Positions 33,431-45,925 of a stretch of DNA of 64,000 bases are shown in pieces. The notes beneath the pieces were generated by a model, which had not been told where the DNA came from, ran no database searches, and saw nothing but the letters and a program-made list of their open reading frames with translations. Position 1 is the first letter of the stretch. Every line of letters begins with the position of its first letter. The stretch is from assembly GCF_008831285.2 (NCBI RefSeq), contig NC_045148.1, positions 7,011,001 to 7,075,000 of the forward strand, given 5' to 3'. Source of the DNA: Nymphaea colorata. Lineage: Eukaryota; Streptophyta; Magnoliopsida; Nymphaeales; Nymphaeaceae. The translations under genes and the position numbers were made by a program.

Positions 33431-34467
33431 ATCCATATATGTATGGCTGCCTAATCAATCCGTTGCATATCACAACAATTTTCGACTTTTTATGCAATTA
33501 CCCTGCACCCAATCCGTCTAACGTTTTTCACTGGTAGATATTATTAGATATTTCGAGAGAAGACATAGTCCGGCCTGTCGAAAAGTCAGAAACCCAACTC
33601 GAACAAGATTAGGTTGCTAGCCCACTGGTTGCAGCACCCGGTTTTAGTGATCTTCTCCTACCCATCTCCCCACTTCTTAATTTTTGTCGTTCAATTACAC
33701 AAGTGACCGGTGGGCACGTTGCCAGGCTTCTCCCTTGCTGTTCACAGATCCCTTATCTTGGACTAAATGAAACGACCTCTTCCTCTCCATCCAATCGCCA
33801 TAAACATGGGATATGAATCATGTGGAAATTTGGAGCAGATTTGGGGATAGAGTAGGTGGGGAAGTTCCCAAACATTTTTTGGGAACTAGAAGACGAAAAG
33901 ATCTTATTCAGTTAGATTTGAAGAACTATTTTTCTATCATTTGTAAAGTTGCTTATAATCTATAGCAACATAAAATTATTATATATTTTGCCGATCTCTG
34001 ATGCAGGTTATGTTCAATGCATGTTTCTGGCGTGGGGAGGCAACATTCAGCCCCACAGCTAAAATTTGTGCAACTGGCAGATCAGAGTGGTGCAAGCTAA
34101 CAGTAAATGACAAAAATGTCTGCATCATAAAGTGAGACACATGAACCAAGTTGGTCCTTTCTTTGCCAGTGGATGCCGTTAAATGCATAAAGTCACGAAC
34201 CGAAGATAGTACAAGGTAAATCTTTCTGCTCAATTACAGCAGTACTGTTCCTTCCCATATATTGCAGAGTGAATCTCAATGAATGGGTCGGGAAGATGCG
34301 ATGAGTTCCACAATGTGGAAAATGAAGTAACGCTGCCATTAACGTCGTGCATTGATCTTGGCTTCTGACAAAGATGTTTAAAATCAATGGCAGCCATTCC
34401 GGCCCGAAGAATCGATGGAAGTACATTGACAAGGTTTACAGCGGCCAGCAGCTTACGGCATCAGGAT
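33431..34467. other. Intergenic DNA with a GCTAGCCCACTGG repeat trace
   Basis: At 33612-33740 a stretch starting TTGCTAGCCCACTGGTTGCA has relatives at 43100-43220 and 54870-54980, so it is a dispersed repeat. The rest has no recognised content. Confidence 0.45.
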
Positions 34468-34640
34468 AAGAACTAGCGGCGGAGCCAAGGGTTTTTCATG
34501 AGAAGATCGAATTATAGTTTCAAATTTTTGATAGGGACCTAAATATAATTTTTCAAAATTTCTATATAAGATAAATATATATATTTTTTAAATCAGTTTA
34601 TAGAGGAGCTAAAATCTTCAGGCTATTCCGGTGCTCTCGT
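34468..34640. repeat. Transposon remnant (GGCGGAGCCAAGGG start)
   Basis: Begins GCGGCGGAGCCAAGGG and has the AT-rich body of the 18970-19415 family, at reduced length. Confidence 0.5.
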
Positions 34641-35690
34641 AAACCAACCATCACACACACACACGCACATACACCCTTCAATGCCATGTATTTGACCGTA
34701 TGTGTGAAAGTTTGGGGCATTTAGATGGTCAGGGAAATCATCTTCCTAACTATCTCTAATATATTTTAGATGGTCCGTTAGTCCACAAAACGGGTTACGT
34801 GCACAATGCAGAGGAGTGTGTAATAACCAAAATAACCTTTCAGTTAAAAAGTGAAGCTTTTCAAGAACATAAAAAAAGTTATAAAAAAGTTAAAAGTCTT
34901 AAACGTACATTAAACTTACATTTTTTTATGAAAAATTTTCAAAATATCCCACCACCATTTTTTCCCTACCTTGTATATTTGCATAAAAGATCATGGGGAA
35001 CAAACAGGGAAGGGAGAGACTTCGGCCTTCACTCAGATTAGAAGATTATCTTGCTCCTCACTGAAAAAGAATTTTTTTGCCATTTCTTTATGTGTTTCAT
35101 GTAATGGTGCTAGTATTGTCATGAATACGAACAAGAAAAGGGAAAATTAAAACATGAATAGTCACAATGGGGACCATTCATCAAGGAAACGGACGATGGA
35201 GATTATAGATTTGCTTGGGAATATAATTTGGCGGATCATGTGATCTGGGGATCGATCACCGTGACTACTGTAAGTCGACCTGCAACATTCTGAAACCTTC
35301 TGAATTCATTGCCCTTAAACCAAAACCTTATCAGTTCTTTAATATGATATAGCGACAACGGTGGTGACAGGTTGGAGAGCGGCCACTGAAGGGATGAAAT
35401 TAATGTTTAGTCAAGAAAGAGATAAGCGAAGTAACAAAGATGTAGATGAAAAAAGTCTGGAATTGTGGCTGCCTTTGTCCGATCCGATCATTGCTTTGAT
35501 GGTCTGAAAGCTAGTTATTGCTGGGCAAGTGTATTTTCTTTCTCTTTTATGTAAGTGAATTAAATATGAAGGATCTTGCTCTCCCTCCACATGCATGTTC
35601 AGTTTCCATTATCATCAACTTGGCTACAAAAGCGTACTGACATTCAATACGCTTTCTTCTCCGGGCGTCGAGATAGTGTGATTCTCAAGG
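34641..35690. other. Distal upstream region of the first RING-H2 gene
   Basis: No coding signal. A short CACACACACACGCACA run lies at about 34653. Upstream regulatory sites may lie here but none can be named. Confidence 0.4.
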
Positions 35691-35692
35691 GC

Positions 35693-35700
35693 TATAAATA
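35693..35700 (+). promoter_or_regulatory. TATA box of the first RING-H2 gene
   Basis: TATAAATA about 200 bp upstream of the start codon. The second RING-H2 gene has TATAAAT at 57362-57368, about 225 bp upstream of its start, so the layout is conserved. Confidence 0.75.
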
Positions 35701-35899
35701 CCAAAGGGGGAGGACAGGCAGTCCATCAAAGAACGCCTTTTAGGCCATTTGAGCACTCTCTGCCACTCTCCTCCCTTTACGTTGTTGTTATAGTCAAAGA
35801 AGGCTTTCTTCTTAATATCATTCGCTCCTCAGAAGCAGAATATATTAGAGCACTTGTGCAGGCGGACGTTTTTTTTATATATAGATATATATATACGCA

Positions 35900-35990
35900 A
35901 TGTTGAGGAATCAGATGGCGTACTTCAGCCGATTCTTGGAGGTTTTCAAGGCTATCTGCTTGACGACGGCGACTTGCCTTGTTGCTCTAG

Positions 35991-36025
<35 letters not shown>

Positions 36026-39000
36026 CTCTCTCTCTCTCTAAGCAAGTTCTCTAAACAAGAACACAGGAAAAATCCTACCATTTTCATGCCGTATATTGCA
36101 TTAATTTTCTTCACAAAGTTTATGCTCTTTCTCTCTCTGACCGATGATGGTCGGGTTGGGTGGCGCATTGTAGCAACATCCTTAGTCCGAATTATGGCTG
36201 GGTAACTTATTACAGCCATGTCTTTAGTTCAAATCTTTTAACAGTCCTATTCTTAAGGCTGTTCATGAGCCAAGTTCAAGCCAAGCTGAGGCGGCTCATA
36301 CTTTGCTCGAGCAGCCTAAGACATACCTTAAACTGACTCGAGCTTGGGTCGAGATGGAGTTAGCTAACTTGAGCTCAGCTTGGCTCAAGCTTGGAGAGCT
36401 CGAACTTGGCTCAGCTAAGCTTGAGCCAAGGTTGAGCTGGAGCTTCGCTAAGCCATATATAAGAAGTTGCTTTTCAATATAAGGGGAGGGAGACATTGAG
36501 GTTTGACCATTGAACCTAAAGGAAAGTTGGGAGTTAACCGAAAGTTAATACCTAAAGAAAGGAAAGTTGGTTGTTCCATTTATTTTAGGTGCAACCTGCT
36601 TATCGTGCACGTGACTGTTGCACAGAGAACAAGGGTATCATCTCAGATTGAGTTAACAACTCAGATTAAGTTGCTGTGAAGTTCTTGGGAGTGTTGGACT
36701 GCCGACCTAGCTAGAAGGTGCAGTATGTTTATCATGCCTCATTGTATTTCCCAGACACCTAAAACCCTTCAGCAGCCCATGAACGGAAGCCAGCAACATT
36801 CCACCACTTGGGCTTCAATTCATTAGACCTGCACCACTTTTCCTAACAAAAGAAAGAGAAAATATCTCTTCTGCTTGGACCCCCATCTTGGAAAAGGCTT
36901 ATATGTGGTCCATATTTCCCGTCGAGTTGGTCCTGCTCAGTGTTGGAAACGTCTGCATGCATGGGACCTACTGGTTGACACTCTTTTTTGTATGAATAAA
37001 GTCTTAAAAACTAAGGATAACCACTATTTGTGCTTGTGTAACACACAGTTCCATTTCAGAAAGCAAAAAAAGAAAAGAAGGAAAGCTAAAAAGGTGAAAT
37101 TCCTTTCCATTCCATGAGTCAACATCAATGCCAATTGGGGATCTCTTAACTCCAATCACATGCACGAGCCTTCAGCAAGGCAGCAAATCTCCTTCATGGG
37201 ACCCAATGCTGTTAATGTTGCATCCACATAAGTGAATCGATTTTACAAATTAGAAGATCTGCATAGAATCAGCCCGTACGTCCTAATCATTTCTGGACTT
37301 TTCTTTGATAAATTGAATGACCAACTTTTTTATATTACATTTTTTTTTTCTTCCACAGCTGTCTTCTTCCTTGTATTATTGGTGCCGAGATTGAGGCTTC
37401 GTGAACCTTCCCCGATTTATTTGGGGCAGGTTCATCGAATGGTGTGGTACCGTTCCATTGGCCAAACGACCCCATAGGTGCCCGACAGCGGGGTTGCCGT
37501 GTCCTTAATCGATCATTTTAATATACCCATTCAGACCAAGTCTCATATTAGGATACAGTTCAGCAACAGTGGTGGTTTTGATGAATTAATTTAAGCATTT
37601 ATTGACAGTAAAAATGGCTTTCATATCAATGCATGTCTATAAGTAATCCAATTTAAGGCATTGACCATATTATGTTTGCTTACTTCATTAAATCATTTGA
37701 TTGGTACGCGCATCCGGTCGGTCACGAACTGACAAATTGGGATTCTGTGCATCCCATTTTTGGTTATTTTGAGAAAGTGACACAAGAAAGCCTCCCCACG
37801 TCAAATCTTTAATTTTGCATACGGTTTTCATTTATATATGTATATCCAAACACTGAACATATGGCCAAAGGTTCATTTTGCATCAAAAACTCCATAATAT
37901 TTTTTCAAGTATTGATAAACACGCGGTGCTGATTCACTTGAATGCTTTTGAATCTTTTTGTTTACGTGCAGTCGGCGCAGTTATCGGGATGGTAATGGGG
38001 GCCGTCGCCGGCCAAACGAAGGAAACGGGAGTCTTCCGTGGAGCCGGCATCGGCGCATTCGGTGGTGCTGTCCTTTCAATGGATATTTTTGAATCAGTTG
38101 TCCATGGCCAAACACTTTGCCTGGTGAGCTTCTTCTCTAACCAAAACAGACAAACACAGTATGATAGGATTGGTCATGCTAATGACCACTGAATGTTGAT
38201 GATAGTGCAGGAGGCAGTTTTGGTGAGCATGGTAAATGGGAAAGTTTTCAGGGAATGGGTCATTCCAGCCGTCGTTGATGCATATGAGCAACAGGTAACC
38301 TCTAATATCACCATGGCCGTCAAAGAAGACCGACGCAGTAGCATTAATTATGTAGTTAATATGTCCGCATGACACCACCATAGATTAACAAGTCACTACC
38401 ACGCTACCATCGTCATCCTCATTAGCATCAAAAGAAGAAAACTGTCTACTGCACACAGAAATCCTCCAGCCCTTTTGGGCCAATACCTGCTGCTTGAGTA
38501 AATGCTAGCACAATACCATGTCCGGGTTTGGTGAAAAGCATCAAACCCTACTAATGACTGGATTTTGGTTTCATTTAGTTTCATTCCATTTCATTAATCA
38601 ATGTCTGATTAAAGTGATTTATCTCTAACTCAAAGGAGGTGTTTGACTATCTCGTGCCCCAAGTTTTCAGACCCATTGAAAGATGCAGACTGCAGAGTCT
38701 ACAACATGGTTCTGCAATTCCTGGGGCACTCTAGGAATCGGGATTTAATGGCATATAACCACTAATTAATGTGAAGTTACTTTTTAATACGATTTACATA
38801 CAAGGGGATACTGGGCAAAGACTTATACATATACTGCTTGTGCTCCACAGGTCGAAGGGTTTGAATCAAGCTATGAAATGTCAATCGATATCTTCAGTTC
38901 TGGCGCTACAGGAGGACTGCTGCTCGAATCGATCCAGAAACTGAAAGTATTTGACATTTCATATGAACAGGCGCAAGAAGATAGCGGGCATCAAACGTCT

Positions 39001-39268
39001 TGTGCTATCTGTCTGCAGGTAGGGGCCTCAAGAAACTCCTAGCGGTGATAAATATTGATCTGTAGCCTTAAAAATTGAAGCTAACTGCTACTATTGGTGA
39101 TCACTAACAATAGGTCTTCTCCTTTCCTTTTCACATCAGGATTTCCAAGATGGGGATGCTGTGAGGAGATTGCCTCAATGCCGGCATATATTCCATGGAG
39201 TTTGCATCGATGGATGGCTATCAAGGCGCAGTTCTTGCCCAATGTGCAGAAAGGAAATTGTGATATAA
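35900..39268 (+). CDS. NIP-type RING-H2 membrane protein (putative E3 ubiquitin ligase), gene A, 5 exons, 207 aa
   Basis: Exons: 35900-35990, 37972-38123, 38211-38294, 38851-39018, 39140-39268; all introns GT-AG. The 207-aa product matches NEP-interacting proteins (NIP1/NIP2-like, also called NEP1-interacting protein-like). In Arabidopsis, NIPs bind the plastid polymerase RPOTmp at thylakoid membranes, and proteins of this fold can act as E3 ligases. Residues about 15-45 are hydrophobic and Gly-rich (CLVALVGAVIGMVMGAVAG), a membrane segment continuing into a glycine-zipper-like stretch to about residue 70. The C-terminal RING-H2 ligands are C160, C163, C179, H181, H184, C187, C198 and C201, with a CAIC start and a CPMC end. 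Exon 1 has a second in-frame Met at residue 6. Intron 1 (about 2 kb) opens directly into a CT microsatellite. Confidence 0.92.
35993..36039. repeat. (CT)n microsatellite at the first intron donor of gene A
   Basis: Two CT runs separated by TTTTT start two bases after the GT donor (35991-35992). The donor therefore reads GTTCTC, a poor match to GTAAGT. Confidence 0.92.
36255..36445. repeat. GAGCTCAGCTTGGCTCAAGCTT-type degenerate repeat in intron 1 of gene A
   Basis: Dense AGCTTGAGC, GCTCGAAC and TTGAGCCAAG words. Same family as 13740-14053, 30620-31010 and 62030-62410. Confidence 0.6.
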
Positions 39269-40110
39269 CTATTCAGTGTTCTTAAATTGTTTTCTTTCTT
39301 TCTATATATATTTTTTTGAGAGGAACGAGGAAAGCTCACCTGTCTTTGTTCTTGAAAAATCCAAGCTGATAATTGAATTGATCACATTCTGGAGAAATCC
39401 TTTCAGCTTCAACGCAGACAATTTGATCACAACAGCAACTGTGTGAATCAATGGCTGCCAGAGTCCCAATTGCCTGCCACAGGAGTTAGAACTATTTTAC
39501 AGAGAGACCATCATATATGAAATCGCCCTTTAACAGCAGTATTTGTCGAATGCCCGCCTGTTTAAAAGATGAAAACAAACAGAGGAACCGATATGAGCTG
39601 AAATAAACCGATTCTGTCAAATCGGGCTCCGTATCGGATAATAATATAGAACGGACATTTAAAGATGATGAATTGATCACTATTATCGATATGTTATCTA
39701 TGTAAGTTCCAAAGCCATGCATGCAGCGAATCAATCGTTGGTGGGCTAGCCGACTCCTATCGTTTTATATAAAAAGGAACCCAAACAAGAGAGCATGTCA
39801 CTTGCTCCAAACGGTGTAGGGTCAAGATGGCAGGCTGATGAATTTGATTTTCATAGGTATTATTTTTCTGGGTTGCGAAAGATCGCAAACTCTACTTTTG
39901 AGCTGAATGGAATAACTATATGTTTATTCAATCTCAACGTAGCTCTAGTCGCCGTAGACAAGAGAGGATATGGGAGCTTTGACCTCTCACTTGCATAGTT
40001 GGATTTTTCCATGACACATGAAAGAAAGCACGTCACTTTCACGTAGCAGTGTAATGGAGAACAAATGGACAGGACTTTATTGTGATTTTGGATTCAGTTG
40101 TTCTCACAGG
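39269..40110. other. Downstream region of gene A, no further gene
   Basis: Holds the 3' UTR of gene A with an undetermined end and about 800 bp without any supported coding sequence. Confidence 0.45.
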
Positions 40111-40202
40111 GATCAAGCTTTGTATGCCGTTCTGTATAGATAACCAGCGTATGTCAAATGTGGATCCTACTTTCAATATGCATACTTGCTTTAACGCCTA
40201 CA

Positions 40203-40930
40203 CATTGCATGTGCATAATGAATATTTTTAATCATGTCGTTATCTCATACCTCTATCATTACTTCATACCTCTGTCATCTCTCATACACATTATCTCGTA
40301 CATTATGTAATTATCATACCTTTATCATTATCTTATACTCATGTCATTATCACACCCATGTCATTATCTCATACCCATTATCCCATTGGCCCTGTCATTA
40401 TCATTAATTTATAACGTCTCATCCCCATTATCTTATACCGTTGTCATTATCATACTCATTTTATTATCTTATACTCCATTTATTATCTCATACCCATAGC
40501 ATCTGTCTTTATTAGATACTTGTAACATCTGACATAATGACAACAAGTGGTATAAGATAATTACTGAAGTATGAGATAATGATGGCTATGAGATAATGAT
40601 AGGAGTATAAGTTAATGATGGCTATGAGATAATGATAGGAGTATAAGTTAATGACAATGGTATGAAACAATGGTAAAAATATGAAATAATATGTATGATA
40701 ACAACTGAGGTACGAGATAATGACATATATAAGGTACAAGATAATGACATATATATGAGATAACGCTATCAAAGAAAAAAAAATGAAGATGTCTTTTCGC
40801 ATATTTACAAGTTTTACCGTTACCGAATCCAAAATCTTCTTTTTGCCGTTTCATTTTTTGTTCACACAAAAAGTTTCTTTTTGTATTAAACATAGACATT
40901 TTTTATCATGATTAAAATGGTGCATGAAAA
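40203..40930. mobile_element. Foldback (inverted-minisatellite) element, copy 2
   Basis: The ends match copy 1: ATTGCATGTGCATAATGAATA and TTTTTAATCATG on the left, CATGATTAAAATGGTGCATG on the right, forming an imperfect terminal inverted repeat. The left arm (about 40240-40500) is a run of TTATC(T)CATACC(N)TGTCAT units; the right arm (about 40530-40765) is the reverse complement (GTATGAGATAATGA). The right arm contains a 36-bp direct duplication starting GATGGCTATGAGATAATG (40581 and 40617). The element is about 280 bp longer than copy 1, mainly through unit number. Confidence 0.75.
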
Positions 40931-43900
40931 ATTGATATACGACACAGCGTGTATAACCCACTTCGGTTCTCACAGCTATGGTATAGACTCAGCTGGGGGT
41001 GCGGTGTCTGTTCTACTCACAGTTCTGAAGATCTACTACAAAAGGCGCACTGCACTCTACACTGATAAATTAGAGGAGAGAAGTGAGAACCTTTTTCATT
41101 GGCGTTGTAGGAAAGAAACTTGGAGAAGATAAAAAAAAAGTACATCTAATATCAAGATGCATCCCATCAAAGATGGTCTAGAATGCAAAGTTTTCTGTTC
41201 TTCGACTCCTTTAACATTTCATGATTTCTAACACTCACATAATTTTTTACTCCAAATAAAGGAAATCACTGCCAGAGATACCTCAAGTACTCGTGGCAAC
41301 GGTTGAGAAAGATACAATATCTGTCAATATGCATATGAGCTAGGTACGAATATGCAATGACTTGTACGGTAAAATAAAAATTAAGGCAAATAAATCAATG
41401 AAGTGGTGCGGTCGATGCATGCGAACAATCAGCAGAATATTTTAGAATTGAGCCACAGATTTGCCAATTCAGTAATCGTAATTGTGAACTAATTGACCAA
41501 AGGCTTACCCCTGACCAACCTTATCCCCTCATGGATAATAAACCGTATTATCTTCTCTTTTTTTCTTTGTAGAATATCCCGACAACTCAGCCCATTTTAC
41601 TTAAAAATGCAATATTGTAAAAGAATTGCAGAAAGATACTTTTTCCGAGGCAGCAAGCATTTTCACTGGGCTCATGTTTTGCAGTCATTATTAAAAGCAT
41701 GGGGTGAATATTCTAGAATACAAAAGCATGAGCGTACAAAATTAAGCTAATTAAAAATTGGCCCCACTGGAACTTTTGCAACAAAGATCTTTCATCAATA
41801 TTTAGTGCACATACATATATATATCATCAATATTTAGTGCAAACAGTTAAACTTATATGGGCACCCACCCCACCACCCCCCCAAAACCCAACACACACAC
41901 ACATTATATATATATATATATATATTAACTTAATTACCGGGCATAAAATAATCAATGTACATTTATGACAGGAAATAAGAAAGCGAGAGAGAAGTAGGAA
42001 GGAGGTGGTCCTAGAGTCCTATATATGACAAGAAAGAAATGATTAAAAAGTGCTTGTCCCTTGTGAGACTTGAATGCATATAAAGTTGGAAATTGGGTCA
42101 CAGGCAGATTAACTCCAAAAGACCAAAGTTCATTCCACCACAAAATTAATTTTATATATATATATATATATATGTATAAACCTTTGGATTTTTTCACAAG
42201 AATTATTTAGTTCGTTTGAAACAATTAATCGTATAAACTTTTGGACTGTTTAGTTCATTTGAAACCTCCATAAAATTATTTAGTTCATTTGAAACCTCCA
42301 TAATGTTAATTGTATAAACCTTTGGACCTTTTTCACAGGAATTATCATTTGAAACAGTTAGCTAGGCAGTGAAGGATTTTTCATCTAACATTGAGCAGGC
42401 AACGGTACCCTAACTTTCTTTTATCATGTAAGCATGATGAACGCGAAGGCCAGTTATAGTGAAGAACTAAATAGATACAGCATCACTACCCATATTGCAG
42501 CATTTTATACTCAAACTTAATTTTAGCTAGACAATTTAATTTATTCTCCACATATTTCTGAACAATGTAAACGTCATGGAACTAAAAATTAACCTAACGG
42601 AGAATTTGAGAAATTAATTAAACCAAGAAAAATTAAAGCAGGCGAAAGATTATCCTGAATCAAAGCAAGAACAGTGGATAAGTCATTAATTTGTTAAGAT
42701 TAACTAGTTTGGAGCATCATATTTGGAATAGATGACGTATTTAGAATATATAACGCTATCTGCACACCCCTATGCACGATTTTTTGTGCACGAAGGTATA
42801 CAATGACAAAAATGCTTCCATTAAAGTACAAAAACAAACTTTTGAAAGGGGTATAAATGCCCACTACTTTATAAAAAAAATTAAAAATACTCCATCTCCT
42901 TCCTTTTTTGTTGCATACTTGTTGCACGCACAGTGATGTGCACACAAATATGCACGCGCCTTGTAGTGCATGGTTAGATAACATTGAAAATTCAAACAAA
43001 ATGTTACGACTCCAAGGTGTAGTAACAAATCAAGGGTCAACTTGGTTTTTCATCTGGGCTACGAGAACAAGCTCAAACTTATTGCTGCAATAACGCATGT
43101 TGGTTAGCCCACTGGTTTCAGCACCTGGTTTTTGAGGCCCTTCTCGCTGGCCCGCTTCCATTACTCATGGCTTCCACTTTCATGGAAGGGTCACTGGTAG
43201 TCATCTTGCCTTGTTGGCTGCCTACTGTCCATGCACCACGGTTTTGGATCAGACCTCTAGCCAAATGCATCACCAATTAATGTTCCTTTTCGTGTTGCCA
43301 TATTCTTGGATTGAATAGTTTGGATTTTGGCAGGTCTATGAAGGCTATCGGGCTTGAAGATAGCCCTATCTTCTGGGGATCTTTTTGATTTTTTAAGATA
43401 AAAGATTGGGCTCGGGAAGTGGTAGTTGGGAAGAAAATTTATCATGAATTTTAAGATAGTGGCTGCGTTGGGAGTTGAGTACAGTTAGGATATTGGAGTT
43501 ATACTTTATGCAATTGGAAAAGGAATTAAGCTAGATTCCGTCCTCTTTGTATTCACATTGACATGCACATGGACTTAATGAACTAGAACAGATGCCGTTA
43601 TGGGCATCATCACCATCGTTGTTACATCTCACCATGGAGGGCCACATTTCTGGAGAAGAACCCACAACGCCTCCATAATCATGCACAACTTTCTCTTGTT
43701 ATTAACTGAGCTGCATAAACTAAAGTGGAGCGAGATTGGCGAGCAATCAAATAACTCTAAAACAGTTGCTGACTTTGCTGCAGTGCCACCATGTATACAA
43801 ATGGAAATCTGATTGAATATCATATGTAAGTGACCAAAGCGGGTTTTATATATCCGTCATATTATTAGCATAATATGCATCATTTTTCCACAATGTAGTT

Positions 43901-45120
43901 ACCATCGCTGATGTTCTCTCTTAGATATTTCAGTTTACAATCAGCGATTTCAGAAATGTCAAGTTATCAACATGGCTCCTAAAGTAGCGCGTTACATGTG
44001 CATAATCATATGTAAGTACTTGTAACTTTCATTGCCTGCAATTCCCTTCTTCGATGCCATGGCAACATCAAAATACTTTTTCCCATGCATGTGCATGTGG
44101 TCGAAGGGGTTTGATGGGAGACCGTATCTAATTGCATGGATTTTGGTAGGTATAAAGTCTGATATCAGTGCCATTTTTGTGCACATGCACTTTCAAAGCC
44201 AGCAATTTCTGCTGTCAATACCGTGCTCTTTTAATTTCAGATGTGAATTCTCTTAATGGTGGTGTTCACACAGTCTCCCATTTTCTAGTTAAGTTGAATC
44301 TTAATTTGTGATCATTAATGTATTAATTAGCCACTACATGCTAATTTTAGGTGGTAAACATACTAGCTATTGGGCTATAAGAATCCAAACATTACTAAAG
44401 TATCGTGTAATTGAATCTTATACAGTTTTATCTTGTATTTGGCTGCCCAATTTGCCTTAACGAATTTGAGAATTTTTCATTGTTTTCTTGGAATAGAAGT
44501 TGCTTGAGCCTCCTCTGGGTTGTTCCCACCTGAATGACATCCTTTATGTTTTCCAATTTGAACAAATGAGTTTGGTTGTCATTACTAATCATTTTCGTGG
44601 ATCTTGCTTTTGCTTGCAATGGATTCTTTCCCTTTTTAGCTTGTCATAGGGTCTTCCTTTTTCTTTTATCCCACACACACATATATGATGGAGAGGGAAG
44701 GTCCTTATTTTTGGATGCCTATTGTTGTGCAAGAGGATGTAAGACCTACTTGGAACATCCAAAGGTTTTTGGTTAAAGGAGAGTGTCCAAAGTTTCATGC
44801 TTGTGTAAAATCCAAATTGATTAACACATTATAAGGATGAGAGATACTATTACTTAGAAAGTTTTGCTTTAACAGCTTGATTTGGAGAAGACCCCTTTTA
44901 GCTTTGAAACGTCTCTTCTGTGCTTTCAATACGAGGAACAAACATGAACATTGTTTATATCATTTATCTCTCTCTCTCCTTTTGTTTCCTAGTGATCAGA
45001 TGTGTTAACATCTTGAATGTATAAGCCACACTAGGGCATCTTTTATTGAGCCCCCCACATTGGGGCATTTATTGATCACAATTTTTTTTTAAAAAAAAAT
45101 AGGACTTCCTAAATTGATCC
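40931..45120. other. About 4.2 kb intergenic DNA with microsatellites and small repeats, no gene
   Basis: Short (AT)n runs lie at about 41905-41926 and 42153-42172. At 42200-42360 the phrase TTTAGTTCATTTGAAACCTCC occurs in two direct copies plus partial ones. At 42740-42975 short words (TATCTGCACACCCCTATGCAC, then GTGCATGGTTAGATAACATT) look like weak inverted ends of a small element. At 43100-43220 lies a GTTAGCCCACTGG repeat trace. No open frame is credible. Confidence 0.45.
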
Positions 45121-45183
45121 TAGTGCTACCTGGATGACACTCATTTCACACAATTCTTCTTCTTAACATTTGATCGTTGTCTA

Positions 45184-45925
45184 GAATTGACTACACTTCT
45201 CATTGTTCATAGTAGCTATCAGGAATTGGCTACACTTCTTCCTTTTACTTTTGTCACGTAGTTAGATCTTCAGAATTGAGAATATGTTTCATTTTAGCTA
45301 GCTTTTGTTCTTATAATCAGTTCTCCAAAATTGGCCACAGTTTTTATTTTGAACCTTTAATGTCGGAGCCATTTTTTGGAATTGGCTACATTTTCATTTT
45401 AAATTTTGATCTCAAAGTCAGCTCTTTGGAATTAGCTACACTTTTACTTTTGATGTCAAAGTCAGGTAGGCTACGCTTCTCATTTGGTCTAGTGAACTCA
45501 TAGTCAATTTTATGGAGTTGGCCATATATCATCACTTTAAACTTTGATTTCACAGTCACTTCTTTGAAGCTGACTATGCTTTCAGTTCAACTTGTCTTAC
45601 AACTTGTCCAGAATTGGTCGAAGACTTTATTTTGACCTCTATGTCTTGTGATATGTTCTCGAGAGTGGATCACACTTTTCCATGTTTACCTTTCATAGCT
45701 AGTTTTCCAGAAATGACTACACTTTCATTTCAACACCAGTTACGACCTCTTTTCTAGAATTAGTTGCATGCTTTTATTCTAGCTGTTTTCATTATCCATT
45801 CTCATGAATTGGTTACATTCCTTTTATTTAACTCCTCTAGCAGCCCGTCCTCATGAGCTAATAGCACCCTTCTGTTTTGGCTTCTTTCTTTGCATGATCT
45901 CTTTTATGGATTGATCGCACATTGT
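45184..45925 (+). repeat. Degenerate tandem array, period about 48 bp, about 16 units
   Basis: A core like GGAATTGGCTACACTTT recurs at about 45184, 45222, 45271, 45326, 45378, 45428, 45467, 45512, 45565, 45610, 45661, 45709, 45756, 45804, 45852 and 45907. Spacing is 38-55 bp and mostly 45-53. Between cores lie T-rich linkers with TTTGAT(T/G)TCA(A/C)AGTCA-like text. No frame is open across it, so a repeated protein is unlikely; an old minisatellite or satellite piece fits better. Confidence 0.75.

Noticed and set aside
43600-43812. 70-codon plus frame that at first looked like a transposase fragment
   Set aside because: No catalytic or family motif could be identified, and the opposite strand is equally open.
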